Shown here: one piece after another, positions 14,853 through 22,160 of the stretch | Numbering within the stretch: position 1 is the stretch's first letter | How the letters are laid out: each line of letters starts with the position of its first letter | From: an uncultured Coprococcus sp. | Lineage (GTDB): Bacteria; Bacillota; Clostridia; Lachnospirales; Lachnospiraceae | Length of the DNA stretch: 22,160 bases | Direction: 5' to 3' | Assembly (NCBI GenBank): GCA_900548215.1 | Contig: URJI01000048.1 | Coordinates: 1-22,160 of the forward strand | Translations under genes and position numbers: made by a program | The notes under the pieces: generated by a model | Databases searched by the model: none | Seen by the model: only the letters and a program-made list of their open reading frames with translations | What the model was told of the DNA's origin: nothing

Positions 14853-16151
14853 TTAACGATATATTGTTCTGATCCAAGTTGTATAATAATACTTTGTTGT
14901 TGCAGGATAAAGTTTTCCGCCAATCTTACATACCGGAACTACATAGAATCCAAATGTCTGATACTTTTTAAGGCCAGTTATCACATACGATCTTGTTGAA
15001 GCACTTACCTTAACCTTTCTCCATGTACCACCATTTGTTCCTGATGAATTTCTGTTGAAGTATACATAATAATACTTAGCGTTTGCTACGCCTGTCCATA
15101 CAAGCTTTGCGCTTGTATCGCTTACAGCCTTCATTCTGTTAAGATTAAGATATGCCTGTGGTACAACAACCTTGAATGGAGACCATGCGCTCCAGATTGT
15201 AACACCATCACCTGTCTTGATATATGATCTGATTCTTACCTTGAATCCCTTGTTCTTGATTGCTTTTCTTGCCTTGAGACTTGTAACCTTTACTGTTCCA
15301 TATGAATATGAGCTTGATATACCGACATAAAGGCTTGTCTTACCGTTGAGTGCACATACCTGAACCTGGCATCCATTTGGAGTTACTGTATTATTTGAAT
15401 TATAGAATGAATTCTTATCCCAGCCTATAGTTACTTCATTGCTCTTATTTGGATTCCATGTGAGGTTTCCCTTGCTGTAAACTGCAACATTCTGTGGGTT
15501 TACAGGTGCTGAATATAATCCGGACTTTGATGTTCCATACTTTGTCATAGCTATGTATCCTGATGTTGACTTTTTGTATGGCTTTATTGTTACACTATAT
15601 CTACGTCCTGATGTTGCGGACATAACAGCCTTTGGTGAAGATACGATTTTTGTCTTTACAGTTGTACCTGTGTCAAGTTCTATTCTGTATCCTGTTGCAC
15701 CTGCTGATGCTGCCCACTTGAAAGATATTGCCTTTGAAGTTCCGGCTGTCTGCTTAATTGTTGAATAATCTATATCCTTTGGCTTTGTTACAACCTGAAT
15801 AGGTGCTGATGTTGTAACTAATACATCATTGTATCCCTGTCTTACATATGACTCAACCTTTACATAGTACGCTGTTCCTGCGCTAAGTCCTGATATGTAA
15901 CGGCTTACACTTGAGCTTGGATAGCTACTTGCAGCTACATATCCTGATGTCTTGCTCTTTGAATAAAGAACTCTGTATGATTGTCCCGGAATATCATTCC
16001 ACTGAATCTCTACAGATGATGTTGAACTGTCTATCTGCTTGATTCCTGTAACTGCACTTGCAGCAGATGCTGTGATTGTCATTGCGAAAAGCATAATTGC
16101 CATTATTGCAAGGACAAATAATGATTTTTTGATCGTGTTTTCTTTTCTCAT
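14853..16151 (-). CDS. Secreted fibronectin type III-like repeat protein (paralog 2)
   Basis: 432 aa with a Sec signal (KKSLFVLAIMAIMLFAMTITASA) and no TM, LPXTG or SLH anchor, so it is probably released or loosely wall-bound. Residues ~30-118 look like an FN3 domain (VEIQWNDIPGQSYRVLYS, then YISGLSAGTAYYVKVESYV). Three further FN3-like units follow (~125-210, 215-330, 335-432), recognised by WNP/TIGWDKN, RIRSYIKTGDG and KLVWTGVANAKYYYVYF. Function unknown; adhesion or carbohydrate/protein binding is usual for such chains. It is a tandem paralog of the gene at 16369-17670, sharing the domain plan and near-identical C-terminal third. AAGGAGAG precedes the ATG. It has its own promoter and terminator. 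Confidence 0.85.
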   Translation of the reverse strand: MRKENTIKKSLFVLAIMAIMLFAMTITASAASAVTGIKQIDSSTSSVEIQWNDIPGQSYRVLYSKSKTSGYVAASSYPSSSVSRYISGLSAGTAYYVKVESYVRQGYNDVLVTTSAPIQVVTKPKDIDYSTIKQTAGTSKAISFKWAASAGATGYRIELDTGTTVKTKIVSSPKAVMSATSGRRYSVTIKPYKKSTSGYIAMTKYGTSKSGLYSAPVNPQNVAVYSKGNLTWNPNKSNEVTIGWDKNSFYNSNNTVTPNGCQVQVCALNGKTSLYVGISSSYSYGTVKVTSLKARKAIKNKGFKVRIRSYIKTGDGVTIWSAWSPFKVVVPQAYLNLNRMKAVSDTSAKLVWTGVANAKYYYVYFNRNSSGTNGGTWRKVKVSASTRSYVITGLKKYQTFGFYVVPVCKIGGKLYPATTKYYYTTWIRTIYR

Positions 16152-16214
16152 TAAATCTCTCCTTCTTCTTACTTACCCTTCTGTTGAATCCACCGTACTC
16201 TCCTCATATTACAA

Positions 16215-16243
16215 AGTTTACATTTTTTTAATTTTTAAGTCAA
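16215..16243 (-). promoter_or_regulatory. Promoter of FN3-like paralog 2
   Basis: TTGACT (16243-16238), 17-nt A/T-rich spacer, TAAACT (16220-16215), about 64 nt upstream of the start codon. Confidence 0.75.
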
Positions 16244-16284
16244 CCATATGATAATCGGCATTATCACTGATTTGTTTGGACAAA

Positions 16285-16330
16285 ATTAACAAAACAGCCA
16301 GCATTGCCTATATGACAATGCTGGCTGTTT
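16285..16330 (-). terminator. Terminator of FN3-like paralog 1
   Basis: A perfect 15-bp stem (AAACAGCCAGCATTG with its complement, 9-nt loop, arms 16316-16330 and 16292-16306). It is followed on the minus strand by TGTTAATTTTG, an interrupted U-tract. Confidence 0.82.
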
Positions 16331-16368
16331 AACAATTACCACATGAACCTAACTCTATAATGTAAGTT

Positions 16369-17670
16369 TTAATAGTATACAGTCTTTATATATGTAGTGT
16401 AATAATTCTTTGTAGTTGCCGGATAAAGCTTTCCATCAACCTTACATACCGGAACTACATAGAATCCAAATGTCTGATACTTTGTAAGTCCTGTTATAAC
16501 ATATGATCTAGCTGAAGCACTTACCTTAACCTTTCTCCATGTACCACCATTTGTTCCTGATGAATCTCTGTTAAAGTATACATAATAATACTGAGCATTT
16601 GCTACGCCTGTCCACACAAGCTTTGCACCTGTATGATTCACTACTTTCATCTTGTTGAGGTTGAGATATGCCTGTGGTACAACAACCTTGAATGGAGACC
16701 ATGCGCTCCAGATTGCAACACCACTGTCTGTCTTTATATATGTTCTGATTCTAACCTTGAAGCCTTTGTTCTTGATAGCTTTTCTTGCCTTTAAACTTGT
16801 CACCTTTACTGAACTTGAATAACCACCTGTAGTAATTCCCATATAAAGGCTTGTCTTGCCATTGAGAGCACATACCTGAACCTGATATCCATCTGGTGAT
16901 GCCTCTCCTGATGAACTATAGAATGAGTTTTTATTCCATCCAATCTTTACCTCATTGCTCTCGTTAGGATCCCAATCCAGATTATCTTTTCTTGCAACTG
17001 CAAGATTCTGTGGATTCACAGGAGCTGCATATATTCCATATGCCCATGTTCCTGAACTATCCATGGCAATGAATCCTGAAGATGACTTCTTATATGGTTT
17101 GATAGTTACTGTATAACCACGTCCTGCTGAAGCTGGCATGGATGCCTTTGTACCTGATACAACTCTTGTCCTTGTTCCAAGCTTGCCCTCAAGCTCTATC
17201 CTGTATCCTGTTGCTCCTGCTACGCCATTCCACTTAACTGTTACCGTCTTGCTTGTTCCGGCTGTCTGCTTGATACTGCTGCTGTTGACATTTTCCGGAG
17301 TTGTTACAACCTGGATAGGTGCTGATGTGGCAACATATATATCATTCCAATTGCTGTCTTCAACATAAGAAGCAACCTTTACATAATATGTTGTTCCTGC
17401 GCTGAGTCCACTGATATACCACTCTGTTGATGACGTCGTATATGATGTATCCTCAACATACCCTGAATTCTTGCTCTTTGAGTAATATACCCTGTACTCC
17501 TGTCCCGGATTTGCATTCCATGTTACCTTTACACCACTGCTTGAAGCACTCGTCTGTCTAAGCTTTGTTACAGACCCCGCAGCAGATGCTGTGATCGTCA
17601 TTGCAAAAAGCATGATTGTCATGATTGCAAGTACAATGAGCGATCTCTTCATTGTTTTCTCTCTTTTCAT
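16369..17670 (-). CDS. Secreted fibronectin type III-like repeat protein (paralog 1)
   Basis: 433 aa with the same plan as the gene at 14853-16151: signal peptide (KRSLIVLAIMTIMLFAMTI, cut after ASA), an FN3 domain at ~30-118 (VKVTWNANPGQEYRVYYS, YISGLSAGTTYYVKVASYV), then three FN3-like units. No membrane or sortase anchor. The C-terminal third is almost identical to its paralog, whereas residues ~35-120 and ~190-260 differ clearly. The ATG at 17670 has AAAGGAGAG upstream; a second Met six residues later lacks a good site. Its leader carries an 11-bp hairpin that paralog 2 lacks. Function unknown; a surface or secreted binding protein is likely. Confidence 0.85.
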   Translation of the reverse strand: MKREKTMKRSLIVLAIMTIMLFAMTITASAAGSVTKLRQTSASSSGVKVTWNANPGQEYRVYYSKSKNSGYVEDTSYTTSSTEWYISGLSAGTTYYVKVASYVEDSNWNDIYVATSAPIQVVTTPENVNSSSIKQTAGTSKTVTVKWNGVAGATGYRIELEGKLGTRTRVVSGTKASMPASAGRGYTVTIKPYKKSSSGFIAMDSSGTWAYGIYAAPVNPQNLAVARKDNLDWDPNESNEVKIGWNKNSFYSSSGEASPDGYQVQVCALNGKTSLYMGITTGGYSSSVKVTSLKARKAIKNKGFKVRIRTYIKTDSGVAIWSAWSPFKVVVPQAYLNLNKMKVVNHTGAKLVWTGVANAQYYYVYFNRDSSGTNGGTWRKVKVSASARSYVITGLTKYQTFGFYVVPVCKVDGKLYPATTKNYYTTYIKTVYY

Positions 17671-17705
17671 AAAATCTCTCCTTTTTTTATTTTCCCTCCG
17701 TAAAA

Positions 17706-17740
17706 TGATTCTATCATCTTGGATTTACCTGATAGAATCA
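17706..17740 (-). other. 5'-leader hairpin of FN3-like paralog 1
   Basis: A perfect 11-bp inverted repeat (TGATTCTATCA / TGATAGAATCA, 13-nt loop) starts within a few nucleotides of the predicted transcription start (~17747). It leaves the ribosome site free. It could stabilise the mRNA 5' end or act as an operator. Confidence 0.55.
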
Positions 17741-17753
17741 CGGTTCAGATTAA

Positions 17754-17782
17754 ATTTTAAACGCTTAAATATATAAAGTCAA
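17754..17782 (-). promoter_or_regulatory. Promoter of FN3-like paralog 1
   Basis: TTGACT (17782-17777), 17-nt spacer, TAAAAT (17759-17754). The -35 box and spacing match the paralog's promoter. Confidence 0.75.
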
Positions 17783-17830
17783 TCTCATTTGACTATTATA
17801 AGCAAGTGTAATATATACAATTTTGACTGT

Positions 17831-17866
17831 TTAAAATATCTTTACACTTATTACATGATATTTTAA
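17831..17866 (-). terminator. AT-rich inverted repeat after fumarase beta, possible terminator
   Basis: A perfect 10-bp repeat (TTAAAATATC / GATATTTTAA, 16-nt loop) starts 16 nt after the fumarase beta stop. It lacks a G/C-rich stem and a clear U-tract, so it is a weak terminator candidate. Confidence 0.35.
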
Positions 17867-17881
17867 TTTGCACTTTACATA

Positions 17882-18475
17882 TTATTTCTGTGCAAGATAA
17901 TCTTTCACAGCAGTCTCATACAGATTATGTCCTTCAGAATCTATGACAACTATCGCAGGGAAGTTCTCAACTCTCATCTTTCTTATAGCCTCTGTTCCAA
18001 GATCGTCATATGCTATGACCTCAGACTCCTTGATACACTTTGATAGGAGAGCTCCCGCTCCGCCAACTGCAGCCAGATATACAGCTCCGTTGTCTTTGAT
18101 AGCCTGTATGACCTCAGGGCTTCTCTTGCCTTTTCCTATCATTCCGCAAAGACCTTTACTCAGGATAAGCGGTGTATATTTGTCCATACGGCTGCTGGTC
18201 GTAGGTCCAGCTGATCCTATCACCTGACCTGGTTTTGCCGGTGTAGGTCCTAGATAATAGATGACATTGCCGTTCAGATCTATCGGAACTATTTTCTTCT
18301 CATAAAATTCAGTTCCGCTGGCATCTTTGCATCCCGATTCGATGATCGAATCGTACATTCTCTTGTGCGCCGCATCTCTGGCACTGTACACTATTCCATC
18401 TATATATACATAATCTCCAGCCTTGAGATTTTTCACTTCTTCTCTGTCAAATGGTGCTTTTATATGTTTGTCCAT
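17882..18475 (-). CDS. Class I fumarate hydratase, beta (C-terminal) subunit
   Basis: Forms with the upstream alpha subunit the heteromeric, oxygen-sensitive [4Fe-4S] fumarase, interconverting fumarate and L-malate; L(+)-tartrate dehydratase TtdB is a close relative and not excluded. 197 aa, normal for a separate beta subunit. Signatures: GDYVYIDGIVYSARDAAHKR (~20-40), YLGPTPAKPGQVIGSAGPTT with SSRMD, and KGLCGMIGKGKRS. AGGAGGG lies 11 nt before the ATG, 56 nt after the alpha stop, so the two are co-transcribed. In a fermentative anaerobe the pair would serve the reductive arm of an incomplete TCA cycle. Confidence 0.92.
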   Translation of the reverse strand: MDKHIKAPFDREEVKNLKAGDYVYIDGIVYSARDAAHKRMYDSIIESGCKDASGTEFYEKKIVPIDLNGNVIYYLGPTPAKPGQVIGSAGPTTSSRMDKYTPLILSKGLCGMIGKGKRSPEVIQAIKDNGAVYLAAVGGAGALLSKCIKESEVIAYDDLGTEAIRKMRVENFPAIVVIDSEGHNLYETAVKDYLAQK

Positions 18476-18531
18476 GATAAATCAAACCCTCCTGTTTATA
18501 ATCCGCCAGTTTCTTATATTCTGCCAGAATC

Positions 18532-19374
18532 TTATAAAACTCTTGTCACATGTCTGTTCACATGGCAGCACATATTCACCGCGAGTGGCATTCCTGCTAT
18601 GTGGGTTGCATAGGTCTCTATATTCACTGCAAGAGCTGTGGTCTTTCCTCCAAGACCGCCAGGTCCTATACCAGTATTGTTTATAGCTTCCAGAAGTTCT
18701 TCTTCTATTCTTGCAATATGTTCTTTATCGGAATGAACTCCGACCTTTCTTGTAAGAGCCTTCTTTGCCATCTTCGCCGCAAGCTCAAAGTCTCCTCCAA
18801 GTCCTACTCCCACAAATACAGGCGGACATGCATTTGGTCCGGCATCCTTTACAGCCTGAAGCACTGCATTCTTCACACCCTCTTCTCCGTCAGCCGGTTT
18901 GAGCATATACACCTTACTCATATTCTCACTTCCAAATCCCTTCGGAGCTATGGTTATCTCTATATTCTCACCTGGAACTATATCATAATGGATAATAGCA
19001 GGGGTGTTGTCCTTCGTATTCTCTCTCATAAGAGGATCCTTCACAACAGACTTTCTCAGATATCCATCTGTATATCCCTGTCTCACTCCCTCGTTGATGG
19101 CATCTGTTATATTCGCACCCTCAACGTGGACATCCTGTCCTACATTCACGAAAAATACCGCCATACCTGTATCCTGACAGATAGGTATATCATTCTCCCT
19201 TGCAATATCCAGATTTTCACACAACTGGTTCAATATCTGTTTTCCAAGTGGGCTGTCCTCAGTGTCAACTGACTGTCTGACAGCTTTTTCCATATCTTCT
19301 GACAAATGCACATTTGCCTCGATACACATGTCCCTCACTACTTTAGTGATCTCTTCTGCTGCAATACTTCTCAT
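18532..19374 (-). CDS. Class I fumarate hydratase, alpha (N-terminal) subunit
   Basis: The cluster-bearing subunit of the two-subunit class I fumarase (TtdA/FumA N-terminal family), 280 aa. Three likely [4Fe-4S] cysteines are visible: one in IPICQDTGMAVFF (~C66), one in GPNACPPVFVGVG (~C187) and one in AVNMCCHVNRH (~C269). Other family marks are IAPKGFGSENMS and GPGGLGGKTTALAV. GGTGAAG precedes the ATG. The 117-nt region upstream has no convincing promoter or terminator, so transcription may come from the small TM protein gene before it. Substrate choice between fumarate and tartrate cannot be fixed from sequence alone; fumarate is likelier in this lineage. Confidence 0.93.
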   Translation of the reverse strand: MRSIAAEEITKVVRDMCIEANVHLSEDMEKAVRQSVDTEDSPLGKQILNQLCENLDIARENDIPICQDTGMAVFFVNVGQDVHVEGANITDAINEGVRQGYTDGYLRKSVVKDPLMRENTKDNTPAIIHYDIVPGENIEITIAPKGFGSENMSKVYMLKPADGEEGVKNAVLQAVKDAGPNACPPVFVGVGLGGDFELAAKMAKKALTRKVGVHSDKEHIARIEEELLEAINNTGIGPGGLGGKTTALAVNIETYATHIAGMPLAVNMCCHVNRHVTRVL

Positions 19375-19491
19375 CTCTTCACCGCCATTTATTTTCTTAA
19401 AAATAGTTTTATTTGCAAACTCTATTTTATTTATGATTTTATTTACGAACTAAACTTATAACATTTTTGAATATACTAAGCATTTTTTAAC

Positions 19492-19788
19492 TCAATCATC
19501 CAGAAATGTATCATCATTTTTTTTGTAATTTGGATCTTTTCTGTTCACAAAAAATTTGTATACATAAAGTGTTATTGTAAAAATGGCTACAACTATAACC
19601 ATCGCCACCAGAATATATATAATATTCATTATGCTGTAAGACCATTCAGATGCTTTCTGTGTGCTCTGAAATATCTTGTCAAGTTTGCCCTCTGTTGTCG
19701 CCTCAGCTGTCTGCGTGGCTGCTGCACTGCCAATTGACTTAAAAGCATTCACTACCCCCAGTGAAATCTCTGATATCATACCTGTCAT
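19492..19788 (-). CDS. Small single-pass membrane protein, unknown function
   Basis: 98 aa: MTGMISEISLGVVNAF, an Ala/Thr-rich stretch (SAAATQTAEATTEGKLD), one TM helix (about 55-78; IMNIIYILVAMVIVVAIF) and a charged cytoplasmic tail (NRKDPNYKKNDDTFLDD). No family recognised. The ATG at 19788 is chosen because GGGGG precedes it and the predicted transcription start (~19803) lies just upstream; a longer reading from 19839 would begin before that start. No terminator separates it from the fumarase genes. Confidence 0.7.
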   Translation of the reverse strand: MTGMISEISLGVVNAFKSIGSAAATQTAEATTEGKLDKIFQSTQKASEWSYSIMNIIYILVAMVIVVAIFTITLYVYKFFVNRKDPNYKKNDDTFLDD

Positions 19789-19809
19789 ATCCGTACCCCC
19801 AATATCATT

Positions 19810-19839
19810 ATTATAGCAATCCAATACCCATAATCTCAA
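19810..19839 (-). promoter_or_regulatory. Promoter of the small TM protein (and perhaps fumarase)
   Basis: TTGAGA (19839-19834), 18-nt spacer, perfect TATAAT (19815-19810). The leader would be only about 15 nt. Confidence 0.7.
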
Positions 19840-19842
19840 TTT

Positions 19843-19895
19843 ACAATAATTACATTTTATTGTTTTTTATCTTCAGAAGTGTTCATCACGAACAC
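19843..19895. promoter_or_regulatory. Two palindromes upstream of the TM-protein promoter
   Basis: ACAATAA / TTATTGT (7+7, 7-nt gap, 19843-19863) lies directly upstream of the -35 box. GTGTTC / GAACAC (6+6, 5-nt gap, 19879-19895) lies about 40 nt upstream. Either could be an operator. The second is not a LexA box, since the half-sites point the other way. Confidence 0.4.
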
Positions 19896-19976
19896 ACGAT
19901 TTTACTCATTTTTCCCAATTGATTAAAGTATATCATAATGGCAATTTGCACACAATCAATAAAGGTATTTTAAGGC

Positions 19977-20020
19977 AAAAAAAGGTGTGCCATCTCTTCT
20001 TATCTGAGATAGCACACCTT
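19977..20020 (-). terminator. Terminator of gyrA
   Basis: A 15-bp stem (AAGGTGTGCTATCTC with GAGATGGCACACCTT, one G-U pair, 9-nt loop) with a seven-T run on the minus strand (19983-19977), 21 nt after the stop codon. Confidence 0.93.
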
Positions 20021-20041
20021 AATGTATGTGATAATTTTTAC

Positions 20042-22160
20042 TTACTCTTCTGAGTCTGCAGATTCAGCATCTTTTTCTATGTCTTCACCACTTTGATCTT
20101 CTGCAGCATCATCTTCATCTACAGCTGTTTCTTCAACATTTTCATCAGCAGTTGCTGTTACATCATCTGCTTCTTCGTCCTGCCCATCTTCGCTCTCCTC
20201 GCTGCGTGCAAGTTTCGCAACCGAGGCTACAAATGAACTTCCATCCTTGCCTATGTTCATAAGCTTGACACCAGATGTAATTCTTCCGATGACTGTTATA
20301 TCTGAGCAGTGCATTCTTATGATGATTCCCTCATTGGTCATCATCATAATATCATGATCATTAGTCACAGCCTTTGCGCTTACAATATCACCTGTCTTAT
20401 CAGTGATCTTATAACACTTCACTCCTTTACCACCTCTCATCTGGGCGGTAAATTCTGAAAGCTCTGTTCTCTTGCCCATTCCATTGGATGTTACAAATAA
20501 CATATCATCCCCCTGGACATCGAGCTGCATTGCTATAACCTTGTCATTCTTGTCACATCTGATACCTCTAACACCCATGGATGTACGTCCTGTATCTCTC
20601 ACGCACTCCTCATTGAACCTGATACACATACCCTTTGCAGTCACAAGAAATACATCATTCTCACCACTTGTAGCTTTGACCTCTATGAGTTCATCCCCTT
20701 CATTCAATGTTATGGCAGCAAGACCGGTCTTTCTTATATTCTCAAATGCTTCTATCTTTGTCTTTTTGACTATTCCATCTCTGGTTGCCATCATCAAATA
20801 CTTCTTATCAAATCCTGCAATAGGAATGATAGCAGTTACCTTCTCACCTGGAAGAAGCTGGAGAAGATTGACTATGGCAACTCCTCTTGCATTACGTCCT
20901 GACTCAGGAATCTCATATCCCTTCATCCTGTATACTCGTCCCATATTGGTGAAAAACATAATGAAGTTGTGGGTATTTGTGAGGAATATCTCATCTATAA
21001 TATCATTGTCGATGGTATTCATTCCCTTGATACCCTTACCTCCTCTGTTCTGTACCTTGAAGGTGTCCTTTGGCATTCTCTTGATATATCCGAGCTTTGT
21101 CATGGATATAACTATCTCTTCTCTCTTGATGAGTTCCTCATCTGTTATATCATCTGAGTACGCTGTGATAGAAGTTCTTCTCTCATCACCATACTTCTCT
21201 GCTATAACTGCAAGCTCACTCTTGATAACTCCGAGAAGCTTATTCTCATCTGCGAGTATAGCTTTGTACTCAGCAATCTTAATTATAAGTTCGTTGTACT
21301 CATTCTCAATCTTTTCTCTCTCCAAACCTGTGAGAGCACGAAGTCTCATCTCGACGATGGCACTTGCCTGAGCCTCAGTCAGTCCAAATCTCTCTATCAG
21401 TTTGTTCTTTGCCTCTGCAACTGTTTTTGAATGTCTAATGATATCTATGACTTCATCTATATTGTCTAAAGCTATGAGATATCCCTGTAATATGTGAGCT
21501 CTCTCTTCAGCCTTGTTGAGATCGTACTGTGTTCTTCTTGTTACAACATCTTCCTGATGCTTCAGGTAATATATAAGCATATCCTTGATATTGAGGATCT
21601 TTGGAACTCCATCAACAAGAGCCAGCATGATGCATCCAAATGTATCCTGAAGCTGTGTATGTTTAAAAAGCTGATTGAGAATTACATTTGCATTTACATC
21701 TTTTCTCAGCTCTATGACAACTCTCATTCCCTCTCTTGAGGATTCATCTCTTATATCTGTGATTCCATCTATCTTCTTATTTTTGACAAGATCTACCATG
21801 TTCTTTATAAGAAGTGACTTATTTACCATATAAGGAAGCTCTGTAACTACAATTCTATGCTTTCCATTGGTCATTGTTTCGATTTCTGTGATTGCTCTCA
21901 CTTTTATCTTACCACGACCGGTTCTGTATGCATCATTTATGCCCTGTCTTCCAAGTATCTGGGCACCTGTAGGGAAGTCTGGTCCCTTTATGATGTCCAT
22001 AATCTCGTCTATCTCTGTCTCTCTGCCTTCTTCAACCCTGTTATCAATAATTTTTATGGCTGCATTGACAGTTTCCTTCAAATTATGTGGTGGAATATTG
22101 GTTGCCATACCTACTGCGATACCCGATGTTCCATTGACTAATAGATTAGGATAACGTGAT
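20042..22160 (-). CDS. gyrA: DNA gyrase subunit A, C-terminal three quarters (runs off the window)
   Basis: Type II topoisomerase breakage-reunion subunit that, with GyrB, introduces negative supercoils. The visible part begins inside the catalytic core (PNLLVNGTSGIAVGMATNIP), so the active-site Tyr and the quinolone-resistance region are outside the window. The tower/coiled-coil region follows (QASAIVEMRLRALTGLEREK), then the C-terminal beta-pinwheel. A GyrA-box-like QNRGGKGIKG (near 21060-21030) favours GyrA over ParC, which lacks it. The protein ends in an acidic tail of about 55 residues rich in Glu and Asp (DEEADDVTATADENVEE). The frame is open from 22160 to the TAA at 20042. Confidence 0.95.
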   Translation of the reverse strand, partial: SRYPNLLVNGTSGIAVGMATNIPPHNLKETVNAAIKIIDNRVEEGRETEIDEIMDIIKGPDFPTGAQILGRQGINDAYRTGRGKIKVRAITEIETMTNGKHRIVVTELPYMVNKSLLIKNMVDLVKNKKIDGITDIRDESSREGMRVVIELRKDVNANVILNQLFKHTQLQDTFGCIMLALVDGVPKILNIKDMLIYYLKHQEDVVTRRTQYDLNKAEERAHILQGYLIALDNIDEVIDIIRHSKTVAEAKNKLIERFGLTEAQASAIVEMRLRALTGLEREKIENEYNELIIKIAEYKAILADENKLLGVIKSELAVIAEKYGDERRTSITAYSDDITDEELIKREEIVISMTKLGYIKRMPKDTFKVQNRGGKGIKGMNTIDNDIIDEIFLTNTHNFIMFFTNMGRVYRMKGYEIPESGRNARGVAIVNLLQLLPGEKVTAIIPIAGFDKKYLMMATRDGIVKKTKIEAFENIRKTGLAAITLNEGDELIEVKATSGENDVFLVTAKGMCIRFNEECVRDTGRTSMGVRGIRCDKNDKVIAMQLDVQGDDMLFVTSNGMGKRTELSEFTAQMRGGKGVKCYKITDKTGDIVSAKAVTNDHDIMMMTNEGIIIRMHCSDITVIGRITSGVKLMNIGKDGSSFVASVAKLARSEESEDGQDEEADDVTATADENVEETAVDEDDAAEDQSGEDIEKDAESADSEE

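Noticed and set aside
18550..19272. A 240-aa open frame on the plus strand
   Set aside because: It lies opposite the well-supported fumarase alpha gene, has a low-complexity Ser/His/Tyr/Cys-rich translation and no ribosome site; it is an antisense shadow.
19879..19895. SOS (LexA) box
   Set aside because: The half-sites read GTTC then GAAC, the reverse of the GAAC-N4-GTTC arrangement, and the gap is 5 nt.
20472..21371. A 299-aa open frame on the plus strand
   Set aside because: Antisense to gyrA; the Ser/Ile/Leu-rich translation has no domain signature and reflects the codon use of the opposite strand.

Overview
The window looks like a chromosomal segment of an anaerobic Gram-positive Clostridia bacterium, most likely family Lachnospiraceae (Coprococcus/Butyrivibrio/Eubacterium-like). 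This is inferred from moderate AT richness, sigma-A promoters of TTGACA/TATAAT type, AGGAGG ribosome sites, a eukaryote/archaea-type ProRS, a two-subunit class I fumarase, long choline/glucan-type cell-wall-binding repeats on an L,D-transpeptidase, and zinc-ribbon/TPR and FHA proteins of a style common in that family. Every gene I can support lies on the minus strand, so the region is best read from 22160 down to 1. No insertion sequence, phage gene, CRISPR array or rRNA is visible.

Read in transcription order: the 3' part of gyrA (22160-20042) ends in a strong terminator. A promoter then drives a small single-TM protein (19788-19492), with no terminator before the fumarase alpha and beta genes (19374-17882). 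Two tandem paralogous secreted FN3-like proteins follow (17670-16369 and 16151-14853), each with its own promoter and terminator. Next is a compact tRNA operon, Ser(GCU)-Asn(GUU)-Cys(GCA), with its own promoter and terminator.

The central feature is a seven-gene operon from about 14125 to 4985, with a clear promoter (TTGAAT-17-TATACT) and a clear terminator. It encodes an FHA protein with a long coiled coil, a zinc-ribbon/TM/TPR-like protein, a 109-aa soluble protein, a membrane-anchored protein with a large extracytoplasmic domain, an FtsW/RodA-type SEDS polymerase, a YkuD L,D-transpeptidase with about 19 wall-binding repeats, and a lipoprotein. Gene gaps are small or negative. The combination suggests an envelope machine in which a SEDS glycosyltransferase is paired with an L,D-transpeptidase instead of a class B PBP, with a cytoplasmic FHA phosphothreonine reader. 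Three imperfect direct repeats sit just upstream of the operon promoter. The zinc-ribbon protein carries a tandem DSTTVLT motif that could be the FHA ligand. This operon is my best candidate for an undescribed system.

After it come a MerR-type HTH/coiled-coil protein with its own promoter, an overlapping histidine kinase/response regulator pair, an RluA-type pseudouridine synthase, a 68-aa antitoxin-like orphan, and the 5' part of proS at the window edge. Two unusually long near-perfect hairpins (493-537 and 1680-1720) lie between genes there. There is no gene-free stretch above 300 bases other than the tRNA block with its flanks.
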